A DNA stretch of 64,000 bases from an uncultured Eubacteriales bacterium (GTDB taxonomy: Bacteria; Bacillota; Clostridia; Oscillospirales; Acutalibacteraceae). The translations under genes were made by a program, and so were the position numbers. Under the pieces are notes generated by a model, which saw only the letters and a list, made by a program, of their open reading frames with translations, was not told the origin of the DNA and did no database searches. This document shows positions 41,372 through 49,828 of the stretch, piece after piece; position 1 is the stretch's first letter, and each line of letters opens with the position of its first letter. The stretch covers positions 62,001-126,000 of the forward strand of contig CAKUVH010000004.1 in the NCBI GenBank assembly GCA_934695425.1, in the 5' to 3' direction.

Positions 41372-43271
41372 TTAAATCAAACCATTTTCTTTGTTCAAAT
41401 TCTTGTTTGCGTTCTTTGCTGTAAGCTGAGAACGGAACTAAAAATCCTACTATTCTGGAGTAAGTATCCGCTACATCTTTGCCGCACTTCGGGCATTTTG
41501 ACGAGAAGAATGCGTGTTCGTCCTCGCATACCGAAATTTTGCAGTTATACGCAAAATATATTACTCCTGATTTTGCGATATGATTCAAAAGTTCCCAAGC
41601 TTGTTCTTCGCTGGCAAATTTTCCCGCAAGATTTATGTGAGAAATTTGTCCGCCTCCGCACTCTTTATCGAGCTTTGCGCCTAATTTTATTTTTTCGTTA
41701 AGAGTGCATCTTTCCATCAAAGGAATCCACTGGTTTGAATAAATAAAGTATTGTTCTTTTTCAGGATATAAAATCGAATCCTTTTGGCTGAGTATTACGT
41801 TTGCTCTTTCTGCAGGGATAGCTTCCACGTTTATGCTGTAATCGAAGGTATAAGAATCTTTTTGAGAATTGATCGCATTTAATATTTCTGTCGCAAAATC
41901 AAGGCCCTCTTGGGAATAAGACTTATTGCCGAATTCATCGGTATCTATAAGTCCGAATTCAGAAATGGCCTCATACATTGCAGTAATTCCGATTGTGTTG
42001 TATTGTTTTTCGATTTCTATAAGGCCGTAAGAATAGTTCGGAAGTAATCCTCTTTCGATATCTTGTTTAATTATATCTCTGACAACATCCAAAACTTTTA
42101 CGCAGTTATCAATTCTGTCTTTGAGTATTTCCAAGAATTTTTCTTTGCTTCCATTTGCTTCTATTGCAATTCTTCTGAGGTTAATTGTGTTAACTTGAAT
42201 GCTTCCGACAGAAAGCGAAGTTCCGCCGACTGAATTTATAAAAGCATCGAGCTTTGAAGTGTTTGAAATAAGTCTACAGCAGTTCGAAAGGCTCGTTACA
42301 TCGTTTCCAACGTAAAAATTACTGTCATACCAAGTCATGTTGTGTTTGTTGCACCATCTTGCAAATTCTTCGTCTACGAATTTACCGTTCTGGAACAACA
42401 AAGAATATGTAAGAACAGGGAATGTCATCATTGTTTCTTTTCGTATTTCCGAAACAACTTCCATAAATACTTTCTGATGTTCAATAATCCCTTCGATATG
42501 GTCAATTACGTAATCTCCGTTCGGGAATTGACGCCCACCGAAAAGCTCAACAAGATAATTTCTATCCATAACACTTATGTTTGAAAAAGCGCATTCGGTA
42601 ACACGAAGATATGGTTGATTCAAATCGTATATAAATTTTTGGAAACATTGTTTGCGATAATATTCCGGGTCTTTGAGATAGAAATTATTTTTAACATCGT
42701 TGTACCAAAAATAATATGAATACAAAAGATAACTCGGAAGTCCCACTGCTCCGCTGCTGCGGTTTGACGCCCAACTTATGAATTCCAAAACATGGTCATT
42801 AAATGTTGTCAAATGTTTTGGAGCCCCTGTTTTAAATTTGTTAATGAAGAAAAGTCCTTTTTCAACGAGCTTATCAAGGTCGTAAGCATAGCAGTAGGGA
42901 GTAAAGGACGAGGTCGCAGAATTATGAAGATAAAATTGACCGTTCCATTCTCCTTCAAGCCAAGTTTCAGCTGCTTCATTACCGTATTTTTTAATTATTT
43001 CTTTAAAAATTTTATTGTACGAAAGAAGTTTTGTATGCGGCTTAACCATGTCCGCCAAAAGTGTTCTGACGTCCCTTGTTGTGCTGTTTGCGTTGGCGTC
43101 AATTGTGGTTTCGGCCACGGTTTTCGACTTTATAAAATTATCTATAAAATCGGTAAAATTGAGATTTGAATTCGAAAATCCGTTCATCATTTCAAAACGA
43201 GAATCATATTTCTTTTTTAATTTTGAAATAAAATCAGAAAACGGTTTATAAAAATTTAGTTCGATATTCAC
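41361..43271 (-). CDS. nrdD: Anaerobic (class III) ribonucleoside-triphosphate reductase
   Basis: A 636-residue NrdD-type enzyme that makes deoxyribonucleotides without oxygen. The N-terminal ATP-cone of classical NrdD is missing; the protein starts almost at the catalytic barrel (LHNSATSSFTPYCYAYDLDKL, near residue 120). The C-terminus has the zinc cysteines (YNCKISVCEDEHAFFSSKCPKCG) and the glycyl-radical loop SRIVGFLVPFS, a variant of the RxxGY motif, about 30 residues before the end. A glutaredoxin-like gene is just upstream and the activase downstream. Absence of the cone suggests no dATP feedback through that domain, leaving NrdR as a possible control. Confidence 0.92.
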   Translation of the reverse strand: MNIELNFYKPFSDFISKLKKKYDSRFEMMNGFSNSNLNFTDFIDNFIKSKTVAETTIDANANSTTRDVRTLLADMVKPHTKLLSYNKIFKEIIKKYGNEAAETWLEGEWNGQFYLHNSATSSFTPYCYAYDLDKLVEKGLFFINKFKTGAPKHLTTFNDHVLEFISWASNRSSGAVGLPSYLLYSYYFWYNDVKNNFYLKDPEYYRKQCFQKFIYDLNQPYLRVTECAFSNISVMDRNYLVELFGGRQFPNGDYVIDHIEGIIEHQKVFMEVVSEIRKETMMTFPVLTYSLLFQNGKFVDEEFARWCNKHNMTWYDSNFYVGNDVTSLSNCCRLISNTSKLDAFINSVGGTSLSVGSIQVNTINLRRIAIEANGSKEKFLEILKDRIDNCVKVLDVVRDIIKQDIERGLLPNYSYGLIEIEKQYNTIGITAMYEAISEFGLIDTDEFGNKSYSQEGLDFATEILNAINSQKDSYTFDYSINVEAIPAERANVILSQKDSILYPEKEQYFIYSNQWIPLMERCTLNEKIKLGAKLDKECGGGQISHINLAGKFASEEQAWELLNHIAKSGVIYFAYNCKISVCEDEHAFFSSKCPKCGKDVADTYSRIVGFLVPFSAYSKERKQEFEQRKWFDLNEN

Positions 43272-43286
43272 TTAAAATTCCCCCTG

Positions 43287-43490
43287 TTATTGATTGTTTA
43301 TCCAGTTGTTTGCTTCCACGAAACTCAATATTATGCCGTCTACTTCCATTATCGGGAGCGATTGAATTCCCATATCTTGTAATTTGGAAAAGTCATCAGT
43401 TTCCTCAAATTCTATTTTTTTACTTTCCAATTTGCTCTTAATCACTTTGCATTTTGGGCATCCGTTACTGTACAAAATTATGTTTTTCAT
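43287..43490 (-). CDS. Glutaredoxin-like protein (NrdH type)
   Basis: A 67-residue thioredoxin-fold protein. The redox motif is CPKC (Cys11-Cys14) in LYSNGCPKCKVIKSKL, followed by FEETDDF, the cis-Pro segment SLPIMEVDG and a short final helix. ATG 43490 is chosen since GAAAGGA is about 8 bases upstream; the longer frame lacks one. First gene of the nrdH-nrdD-nrdG transcript; it probably supplies electrons to NrdD, as some class III enzymes use a glutaredoxin/thioredoxin instead of formate (inference). Confidence 0.88.
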   Translation of the reverse strand: MKNIILYSNGCPKCKVIKSKLESKKIEFEETDDFSKLQDMGIQSLPIMEVDGIILSFVEANNWINNQ

Positions 43491-43614
43491 AAAATTATCC
43501 TTTCGATTATAAATTTTCATTATGCTTACAGATTTTCATATTAATGTAAGTATTGTACGAATTTTTTTGGAAGTTGATTATCCAATTTAACGATTATAGA
43601 CTATTACCTGCGGC

Positions 43615-43630
43615 ACACCATATATAGTGT
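43615..43630. promoter_or_regulatory. NrdR box 1 (start-site proximal)
   Basis: ACACCATATATAGTGT, a 16-bp near-palindrome with 7 of 8 symmetric positions, matches the NrdR box pattern (ACAC, AT-rich core, GTGT). It lies 10 bases downstream of the -10 element of the nrd promoter, across the expected transcription start. Confidence 0.85.
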
Positions 43631-43639
43631 TACTGGTTA

Positions 43640-43668
43640 ATTATACTCCCTATCAGTAGTGATGTCAA
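43640..43668 (-). promoter_or_regulatory. Sigma-A promoter of the nrdH-nrdD-nrdG operon
   Basis: On the minus strand, TTGACA (43668-43663), a 17-base spacer and TATAAT (43645-43640), both full consensus. It implies a leader of about 140 bases before nrdH, in which no riboswitch was recognised. Confidence 0.92.
43645..43660. promoter_or_regulatory. NrdR box 2 (within the promoter spacer)
   Basis: ACTCCCTATCAGTAGT, a weaker 16-bp match, offset 30 bases from box 1, about three helical turns, which is the usual pairing of NrdR boxes. It occupies the space between the -35 and -10 elements. Confidence 0.62.
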
Positions 43669-43742
43669 TGGATAATTATATTGAAGTTTTTTTAACTTTC
43701 TGAGAATTTTATTCCACATTTTTTCAACAGATTTATAAACAT

Positions 43743-43783
43743 ATCGCTCTCAAGCCAGCGTAATGCAGAACTTTAAGAGCGAT
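43743..43783. repeat. Inverted repeat downstream of the pseudokinase gene
   Basis: ATCGCTCT (43743-43750) and AGAGCGAT (43776-43783), a perfect 8-bp repeat with a 25-base loop, in the 340-base gap between nrdH and the pseudokinase gene. On the + strand it is followed by AATTTTT. For the minus-strand gene ending at 43833 it is 50 bases past the stop and lacks a good T run, so a terminator role is doubtful. The rest of the gap holds the nrd promoter and is otherwise plain AT-rich sequence. Confidence 0.4.
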
Positions 43784-43832
43784 AATTTTTAACGAAAATT
43801 AAACATTTCTCTATTTATTTTAAATGGCGAAG

Positions 43833-45467
43833 TTAAACGCTGCCTTTGCTTATTACTATGGTGACCTCGCTGCCGTACTCGAGTTTTTCTCCCGGATTAT
43901 AATTTTTATATCCTATAACTATTCCCTCGGCAAATTCTTTGCTGAATTCAAATGTCTGTACAGGAACAAGTTTTTGAGCGGTAATAAGCTGAGACGCTTC
44001 CGAAAGGCTCTTTCCTTTTATTTCAGGAAGGGTGCGCTGCTTGCTGCCTTTGCTCAAATTCACCGCTATGGCAGTATTCCTTTCCATTTCTTCACCCGGG
44101 CTCGGATTTTGGGATATAATGCTGCCTTCTTCTATTTTGTCGCTGAAATCTTCTCCCATTACAGCAAGTTGATACTCTTTAGCGGAATCATTTAAAGATT
44201 TATAATTTTTTCCTATTAAATTCGGAACAGGAACAGTATCGGCTTTTTCTTTGGATTCTTCCTCCATTTCTTCTGCCGCCGAGTAAACTTTATCCATCTC
44301 AGAGATTTCGGTTTGCTGCGAAGAAGAGTTTTTGTTATTTGAATTGTTCCTAAGCCAGAACCAGTACACCGTCAGAGCCGAAACAAGTATTATCAAAGCG
44401 CATACGCACGACACGATTCCCCATATTGCCGTAGAATTTTTTTTAGGTTTTTTTTGCGTTGATAACTCAATATTACTCGGTCTCGAGCCGCTTCTTATAT
44501 CTTGAACATGTAAAATAGGGGAGTCGGAAAGTTCTATTCTGAGGTTTTCAAACGAAATGGTTCGACTGTTAGGATAAACACGTAGTGCGTTTGCGAGTGC
44601 GGATATAACATTTTCCGGCAGAACTTCCAAGATGGCTTTCGGCATAAGAAGTTTGTCATTGCTTTTTCTTTTCGGCGCCGTGAGAGGATATTCTCCTGTC
44701 AAAGACCAGAAAAGTGTGGCTGAAAATCCATATACATCGGTGACTTCCGACGGCTCAAAATTTTCGGTATATTGTTCTATTGCCGAACACCCGTCATATA
44801 ACTGCCCTTCTATGTCGGAGTACAAATTTCTTAAATTTTTTGTCGCAAACCCTGATAATTTAAGTTTTTGTTCGGATGTTACAATTATATTTTCAGGGCA
44901 AATTCCAAGATGATAGACTTTTGCGTTTGACATATAAATTAGCGACGAAAGCAAAGGCATAAACATCGCTTGAGCTTCATGCCAGCTAAGTGGCTCCGAG
45001 CGTGAGCCCATGAATTTATCAAGTTTAATTCCATCTACCCATTCAAATACTACATAAGCCGTGTTGTTTTCTTCAAAAATATCGTAAACCGCTGCTATTG
45101 AAGAAAGATTCCTCAGCCTGGCAATGGATCTGAAATACTTCAAAAAATCCGTGAATAATTTTTGAAATTCCGGTGATTTATTTGGATATACAATTATTTT
45201 TTGAAAGTTTTTATCTCGTTGACATATCCGAGCCGGAAAAAATTCTCTTATATAAACTCTTGAATTTTCGACTTTATCATATCCGGCATACTCCAAACCT
45301 TCGCCATCCATTTTTATGGCTTTACCGATGTAATATCTGCTTGCAAGTAAAGTTTTTTGCGGAAGAAAAGGCGCTTCTTGAGGATTAACTAAATTTTTTC
45401 CGCAATATGGGCATATTCCATTTGAAACATTTGATGACTTAAAACAGTTCATACATATATTGTCCAT
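43833..45467 (-). CDS. Zinc-ribbon, pseudokinase and PASTA membrane protein
   Basis: A 544-residue protein. An N-terminal zinc ribbon (CMNC...CPYC, Cys5-Cys22) precedes a protein-kinase-like domain (about 40-315), a membrane helix (about 345-371) and two or so extracellular PASTA repeats (VPVPNLIGKNYKSLNDS..., LPEIKGKSLSEAS...). The layout resembles the Ser/Thr kinase PknB/PrkC, but the catalytic residues are replaced. The VAIK Lys is Arg (VYIREFF, Arg74), the HRD Asp is Gly (YHLGICPEN, Gly188), and DFG reads GFA (206-208). It should not phosphorylate. A cell-wall-sensing scaffold is the best inference. Followed by genes of a separate unit. Confidence 0.88.
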   Translation of the reverse strand: MDNICMNCFKSSNVSNGICPYCGKNLVNPQEAPFLPQKTLLASRYYIGKAIKMDGEGLEYAGYDKVENSRVYIREFFPARICQRDKNFQKIIVYPNKSPEFQKLFTDFLKYFRSIARLRNLSSIAAVYDIFEENNTAYVVFEWVDGIKLDKFMGSRSEPLSWHEAQAMFMPLLSSLIYMSNAKVYHLGICPENIIVTSEQKLKLSGFATKNLRNLYSDIEGQLYDGCSAIEQYTENFEPSEVTDVYGFSATLFWSLTGEYPLTAPKRKSNDKLLMPKAILEVLPENVISALANALRVYPNSRTISFENLRIELSDSPILHVQDIRSGSRPSNIELSTQKKPKKNSTAIWGIVSCVCALIILVSALTVYWFWLRNNSNNKNSSSQQTEISEMDKVYSAAEEMEEESKEKADTVPVPNLIGKNYKSLNDSAKEYQLAVMGEDFSDKIEEGSIISQNPSPGEEMERNTAIAVNLSKGSKQRTLPEIKGKSLSEASQLITAQKLVPVQTFEFSKEFAEGIVIGYKNYNPGEKLEYGSEVTIVISKGSV

Positions 45468-45504
45468 AATAATTTTAGCCTCCTGAAATTTAAAATATAT
45501 AAAA

Positions 45505-46083
45505 TCATTCTAAAATATTATATAAATTATTTACAATATTTTGTATTTTATTATCGTTTTCTAAAATTTCTTTGTCAATAGGCGGTTTGTACATATCTGT
45601 TTTACATTGCAAAAAAGAGTAGATTTCTTTTACATTTATAAGAAGTAAATTTGGTTTAAGCTGCGAGATAAGAATTTTCTCACTTTTCTTTTCGCTCGAT
45701 CCTTGAGTAAATAATAGTAACGCCTTCTTAGGAGTATAATTTTTCATCTGAGATTTTAAGTAAATCTTTTCTGAATAATACCTTTGCATCCTATCTATAA
45801 TGGACTTTAACGGAGCCGGAACCGAATTATTGTAAATAGGGGAGGCGATTATCAGTATTTCGCACGCCTTAAAATACTCGTCTATATCTTCCATATCCTT
45901 GAAAATGCACCCGGGAACATTTCTGCACTTTTTGCAATCTATACACGGTTTTGCATTTTTTTCGTAAGCATTTATAAACTTTACTTCGTCCTTAAAATTA
46001 TCTCTCAGAAATCTTTTTAAAACTTGGAAAGTAAATCCGTTTTTGTGCGGCGAACCGTATAATATCAATATTTTTTTATTCAT
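45505..46083 (-). CDS. Flavodoxin-fold NAD(P)H-dependent FMN reductase-like protein
   Basis: A 192-residue flavodoxin-fold protein. It begins ILILYGSPHKNGFTFQVLKRF, the typical FMN-phosphate loop, and has IIASPIYNNSVPAPLKSIIDRMQRYYSE, a flavin-contact segment. A small Cys cluster (CIDCKKCRNVPGC, about residues 48-60) is shared with iron-sulfur flavoproteins and related reductases. Substrate unknown. It overlaps the 3' end of the RodA/FtsW gene by 8 bases, so the two are co-translated, although a functional link is unclear. Confidence 0.82.
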   Translation of the reverse strand: MNKKILILYGSPHKNGFTFQVLKRFLRDNFKDEVKFINAYEKNAKPCIDCKKCRNVPGCIFKDMEDIDEYFKACEILIIASPIYNNSVPAPLKSIIDRMQRYYSEKIYLKSQMKNYTPKKALLLFTQGSSEKKSEKILISQLKPNLLLINVKEIYSFLQCKTDMYKPPIDKEILENDNKIQNIVNNLYNILE

Positions 46084-47218
46084 TTGTAAAATTGCTGAGA
46101 GTTTGATTTCTGCCCAGATATATGTTCTGAAGTATTCCTATTCCAAGATATAAACACGCCGCAGAAGAACCTCCTACGCTGAAAAACGGCAGAGTTACGC
46201 CCATTACAGGCAACAAGCTAAGGCACATTCCGAGATTAAAAACAGTTTGAGAAAGTATCAGCCCTATAAACCCAAAGCAAATGAAAGATCCTATAGTATC
46301 GTTGCATTTCCTGGCAATAAATCCGATTCTGAAAATTAACAGCAGTAAAAGTAATATAATTAAGGTACAACCCACAAATCCGAGTTCTTCTCCTGCTACC
46401 GAAAATATAAAATCGCTCTCTTGAATAGGCACTACATTATTTGCAACTCTCGGACCTTTAAAAAGCCCCGTACCAAAAAGCCCTCCCGAACCTATAGACA
46501 GCTTTCCTTGAATTTGTTGATATCCCATGTTTAAAGGATCGCCCTCGGGGTTCATCTGAGTAATAATTCTTTTTTTCTGATAATCTGCCAGCACAAAATT
46601 CCAAGCGATTGGCATAAAAATAGCACCCAAAACAATCAAAGCTCCAAAATATCTAAGCGGAAGCCCTGCCATAAACGACATCGTTATAGCTATGCACAAA
46701 AATATAATAGCCGCGCCGTCATCGCCTTGCATGTGGGTCAACACTACAGGTATCAAAGCGTGAGCACCTAGCAAACAAATGTTTTTTATATCTTTAAAAT
46801 TATCAGTATTCTTTACTATTGACAAATGTTTTGCAAAAGTTATTATAAATCCTATTTTTACGAGCTCGGAAGGCTGAAATGTTATTCCTCCCGGAAGTTT
46901 TATCCATGCTCTTGCGTTTACTCCCGAAGAGCCTTCTACGGTCACTCCCATAAATAATGTATAAATTATAAAAAGTATGCAAAATACGCCAATCCATATA
47001 TAGTATTTTGAAATGACCTTGTAATTGATGGTTTGAAGCAGCAGCGCTCCGATCACTCCAAGCATAACAGATATAAATTGAATTGTTAAATAATTGAACC
47101 CTTCCCTTGAAACACTTGCTACCAGGAGCATGCTGTAGAGTGCAATTACAAGTATTATGGACCAAAGTATTTTGTCGCTGTATTTAATACAATTTTGTAT
47201 TGATTTAAAAAAGTTCAT
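46076..47218 (-). CDS. rodA: SEDS-family peptidoglycan polymerase (RodA/FtsW/SpoVE)
   Basis: A 380-residue SEDS protein with about ten membrane helices. Glycan polymerases of this family work with class B penicillin-binding proteins. Motifs: HMQGDDGAAIIFLCIAI, GYQQIQGKLSIGSGGLFGTGLFKG, VPIQESDFIFSVAGEELGFVG and LPVMGVTLPFFSVGGSS. The segment IQSKLSIGSGG (here IQGKLSIGSGG) and ESDFIF fit RodA best, but FtsW or SpoVE cannot be excluded. No class B PBP gene is adjacent. Confidence 0.9.
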   Translation of the reverse strand: MNFFKSIQNCIKYSDKILWSIILVIALYSMLLVASVSREGFNYLTIQFISVMLGVIGALLLQTINYKVISKYYIWIGVFCILFIIYTLFMGVTVEGSSGVNARAWIKLPGGITFQPSELVKIGFIITFAKHLSIVKNTDNFKDIKNICLLGAHALIPVVLTHMQGDDGAAIIFLCIAITMSFMAGLPLRYFGALIVLGAIFMPIAWNFVLADYQKKRIITQMNPEGDPLNMGYQQIQGKLSIGSGGLFGTGLFKGPRVANNVVPIQESDFIFSVAGEELGFVGCTLIILLLLLLIFRIGFIARKCNDTIGSFICFGFIGLILSQTVFNLGMCLSLLPVMGVTLPFFSVGGSSAACLYLGIGILQNIYLGRNQTLSNFTNE

Positions 47219-47241
47219 TTTAATACCTGCTTTGTTAATTT

Positions 47242-48087
47242 TTAGTCTAGATTATAAGAGCGATTTATAAAAAATGTCACGAAAAATATCAAAGAAGATA
47301 TAAGCACTATAGTGGCTCCGGCAGACGTACCTATATAGTATGAGATTATCAATCCGGATATACCCGCGAATAAAGAAAATATTACAGAAGTTATATGATA
47401 TGTTTTCATATTTTTTGTAACATTTCTTGCCGATGCCGCAGGCAAGACCAGCAGCGAATTTATTATGAGCATTCCTACCCATTTCAAAGAGACTGTAACG
47501 ATTAAGGCTATTAGTATCACAAAAGTGTTTTTATAAAATTTTACGTTTATTTGTTTGCTGCGTGCCATGTCTGAATTAAGGCTGGCGATCATTAATTTAT
47601 TAAATGAAACCACCCACACCGCCAAAACTATAACCAGAATTATCGCCAGGGCTTGTATCTCTTTTTTGCTTATGGATAAAATATCTCCGATTAAATATCC
47701 CGAGTATTTTGAAAATCCTCCTTTAGCGGATAATATTACTATTCCCAGTGCTATTCCCGCCGAAGAAAACACACCGATAATGGTATCGGACGAAGATATT
47801 TTTGACTCAATTATACTTGATATTCCAAGCGCGAATAAAATCGAAAATCCTATCATCGATATAATATAATTATCTACTCCGAGCATTATTCCAAGCGCAA
47901 TGCCTGTCAATGCGCAGTGCCCCATGGCGTCGGAGAAAAAAGACATTTTATTGTTTACTATCATCGTTCCCACCAGGCCAAATAGGGGAGCTATAAGCAA
48001 AATTGCGATAAAAGCATTTTTCATGAAAGTAAATTCAACCCAAGAAAAAGGGAATAAATTTTCCAGCAAAGCGTACATTATTTCCAT
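47242..48087 (-). CDS. znuB: Zinc/manganese ABC transporter permease (ZnuB-like)
   Basis: A 281-residue ABC-3 family permease with about seven to nine helices. It contains FFSDAMGHCALTGIALGIMLG, typical of ZnuB/MntB/TroC permeases, and VSLKWVGMLIINSLLVLPAASARN, the conserved motif facing the ATPase. It overlaps the znuC gene by 10 bases. Metal choice (Zn or Mn) rests mainly on the His-rich binding protein encoded upstream. Confidence 0.92.
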   Translation of the reverse strand: MEIMYALLENLFPFSWVEFTFMKNAFIAILLIAPLFGLVGTMIVNNKMSFFSDAMGHCALTGIALGIMLGVDNYIISMIGFSILFALGISSIIESKISSSDTIIGVFSSAGIALGIVILSAKGGFSKYSGYLIGDILSISKKEIQALAIILVIVLAVWVVSFNKLMIASLNSDMARSKQINVKFYKNTFVILIALIVTVSLKWVGMLIINSLLVLPAASARNVTKNMKTYHITSVIFSLFAGISGLIISYYIGTSAGATIVLISSLIFFVTFFINRSYNLD

Positions 48088-48824
48088 ATTTGTTCACCTC
48101 TGTCCATATCCATTCCGAATGTTTGGCGTACCGCAATGCTGTTTGGTAAATCTTTTGCTTTTCCCGTTTCTTTGACGTCGTGGTCTATAAGAGCGTAATT
48201 CGTGGCATATTTTACAACGTGCCCAAGGTCGTGAGAAACCAAAATAACCGGCATATGATAATCTTCGCGCAAAGAACTTATTACGCTGTAAAATTGGCTT
48301 ATGCCTTTTCTGTCAACCGCCGAAACCGGCTCGTCCAAAAGTAAAATATCAGGCATCGGCTCAAGGGCAAACGCCAAAAGAATTCTTTGCAATTCTCCTC
48401 CGGATAATTTGCCGATAGATTTTGATATTAAATTTTTTGCCCCTACTTTTTCCAAAATAGCTTCTGCTTTTTGTTTTTTGCTTTTACTGTGTCCGATCCA
48501 AACCGGTAAATTTGATGAATTTGCGCAAAATAAATCCAAAACAGTTATAGGAGTATTGCGGTCAAAACTAAGTCTTTGAGGTACATATCCGATTTTTGGA
48601 TTTGAAATTTTATTTCCTTTTGAATCAAAAAAATCAATTTTCCCTCTAAAATCCATGCTGTGAAGTATCGCTTTTAAAAGAGTTGTTTTTCCCGCGCCGT
48701 TTTTGCCTATCAACGCCAAAGTTTCCCCGTGGTTAGCGGTTAAAGTTACATTGTTAAGTATGATATGACCACTTTTTTTAACTTGTAAATTTTTTATTTT
48801 AACACTGCAATGACAATTATTCAT
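48078..48824 (-). CDS. znuC: Zinc/manganese ABC transporter ATPase (ZnuC-like)
   Basis: A 248-residue ATPase. Walker A GKNGAGKTTLLKA, Q-loop GYVPQRLSFD, signature LSGGELQRILLAFAL, Walker B ILLLDEPVSAVD and VSHDLGHV as switch region are intact. The N-terminus MNNCHCSVKI carries two Cys. It lies between the binding protein and permease genes, overlapping the latter, and is 24 bases from znuA. Confidence 0.93.
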   Translation of the reverse strand: MNNCHCSVKIKNLQVKKSGHIILNNVTLTANHGETLALIGKNGAGKTTLLKAILHSMDFRGKIDFFDSKGNKISNPKIGYVPQRLSFDRNTPITVLDLFCANSSNLPVWIGHSKSKKQKAEAILEKVGAKNLISKSIGKLSGGELQRILLAFALEPMPDILLLDEPVSAVDRKGISQFYSVISSLREDYHMPVILVSHDLGHVVKYATNYALIDHDVKETGKAKDLPNSIAVRQTFGMDMDRGEQIWK

Positions 48825-48848
48825 TATTATTCATAGTCCTTTTTTATT

Positions 48849-49751
48849 TTAATTTAAGGCTTCTTTCAGGGTTTCAGCGTTCTTGCTCATTATTTCCAAG
48901 TACGCGTCTTTTGAATTTTCTCCGGTTACCGCAGGGTCTAAAGTATAAATTTTTGCACCGGTTTCCTTCGAAATTGTTTCAGCTGCTGTGCTTTTGTATT
49001 GAGGCTCAATGAACAAGCTGTTTATGTTATTTTCTTTCATAATGTTTATGGTTTTCGAAATTTGTTTTGCGCTTGGTTCGCTTTCGGGGTCATGATTGAT
49101 AACATCAGGAATATTAAGCCCAAACTCATTTGCAAAATAGGGGAAAGCTTCATGAAAAGTTATTATACTTTTTCCGCGCACGTCTTTGAGCTTTAAAGTA
49201 ATATCATTTTTTAAATTTTTAAGTTTTGAAATATACTCTTCGCAATTTTTTCTGTATTTTTCTTCATTTTCAGGGTCGGATTCTATAAGCCCTTCGGCAA
49301 TGTTTTCGGTTTGCTTTATGTAATTATCGATTGACATCCAAATATGCGGGTTATAGTCGTGCTCATGAGAATGGTGGTGATGATGGTGGTGGCAATCATT
49401 TTCAAGGAGCTCAATATTCTGGCTTGAATCTATAATTTTAATTTTCGGAATTTCATCTGTAACTTTTTTTAAAAAATTCTCCATCCCTGCGCCGTTTATT
49501 ATGAACGCAGAAGATTTTTCTATATTTTTTAAATCCTCGGATTGAATCTGAAAATCATGCAAACATCCCTGATGATTTTCGGACATATGTATAACTTCAG
49601 TTCCCTCAATTCCATCAATTAAATTGAGTGCGATTATGTAAACCGGGTAACAAGAAGCCACATATCGTGTTTGTTTAGCAAAATTTTTTCTACACCCTGA
49701 CACAAAAATACATACGAGTAAAGCAGACATAATTGAAATAATTTTCTTCAT
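48849..49751 (-). CDS. znuA: Zinc-binding lipoprotein of an ABC transporter (ZnuA-like)
   Basis: A 300-residue cluster A-I metal-binding lipoprotein. The lipobox is VSGC (Cys20) after a short signal peptide. Metal ligands are in NHQGCLHDF, NPHIWMSIDN, ITFHEAFPYFANEF and TLDPAV. A His-rich loop (about residues 119-130, six or more His in a row then SHEH) points to zinc rather than manganese. First gene of znuA-znuC-znuB. A promoter lies just upstream; no Zur box was certain. Confidence 0.94.
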   Translation of the reverse strand: MKKIISIMSALLVCIFVSGCRKNFAKQTRYVASCYPVYIIALNLIDGIEGTEVIHMSENHQGCLHDFQIQSEDLKNIEKSSAFIINGAGMENFLKKVTDEIPKIKIIDSSQNIELLENDCHHHHHHHSHEHDYNPHIWMSIDNYIKQTENIAEGLIESDPENEEKYRKNCEEYISKLKNLKNDITLKLKDVRGKSIITFHEAFPYFANEFGLNIPDVINHDPESEPSAKQISKTINIMKENNINSLFIEPQYKSTAAETISKETGAKIYTLDPAVTGENSKDAYLEIMSKNAETLKEALN

Positions 49752-49794
49752 TTTTTAAACCTCTGAATTTTTATTTTTATTTACAGTCCTAAAT

Positions 49795-49823
49795 ATTGTA
49801 CCATAAATTAATTTAAGTTTGAA
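49795..49823 (-). promoter_or_regulatory. Probable promoter of znuACB
   Basis: On the minus strand, TTCAAA (49823-49818), 17-base spacer, TACAAT (49800-49795), about 45 bases before znuA. Confidence 0.55.
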
Positions 49824-49828
49824 TTATT

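Noticed and set aside
43743..43783. Inverted repeat read as a terminator of the pseudokinase gene or a small RNA.
   Set aside because: The 25-base loop is unpaired and no adequate T run follows on the minus strand; kept only as a low-confidence repeat.
49370..49400. Repeated ATG/GTG trinucleotides, a possible simple-sequence repeat.
   Set aside because: They are the His codons of the metal-binding loop of ZnuA on the minus strand.
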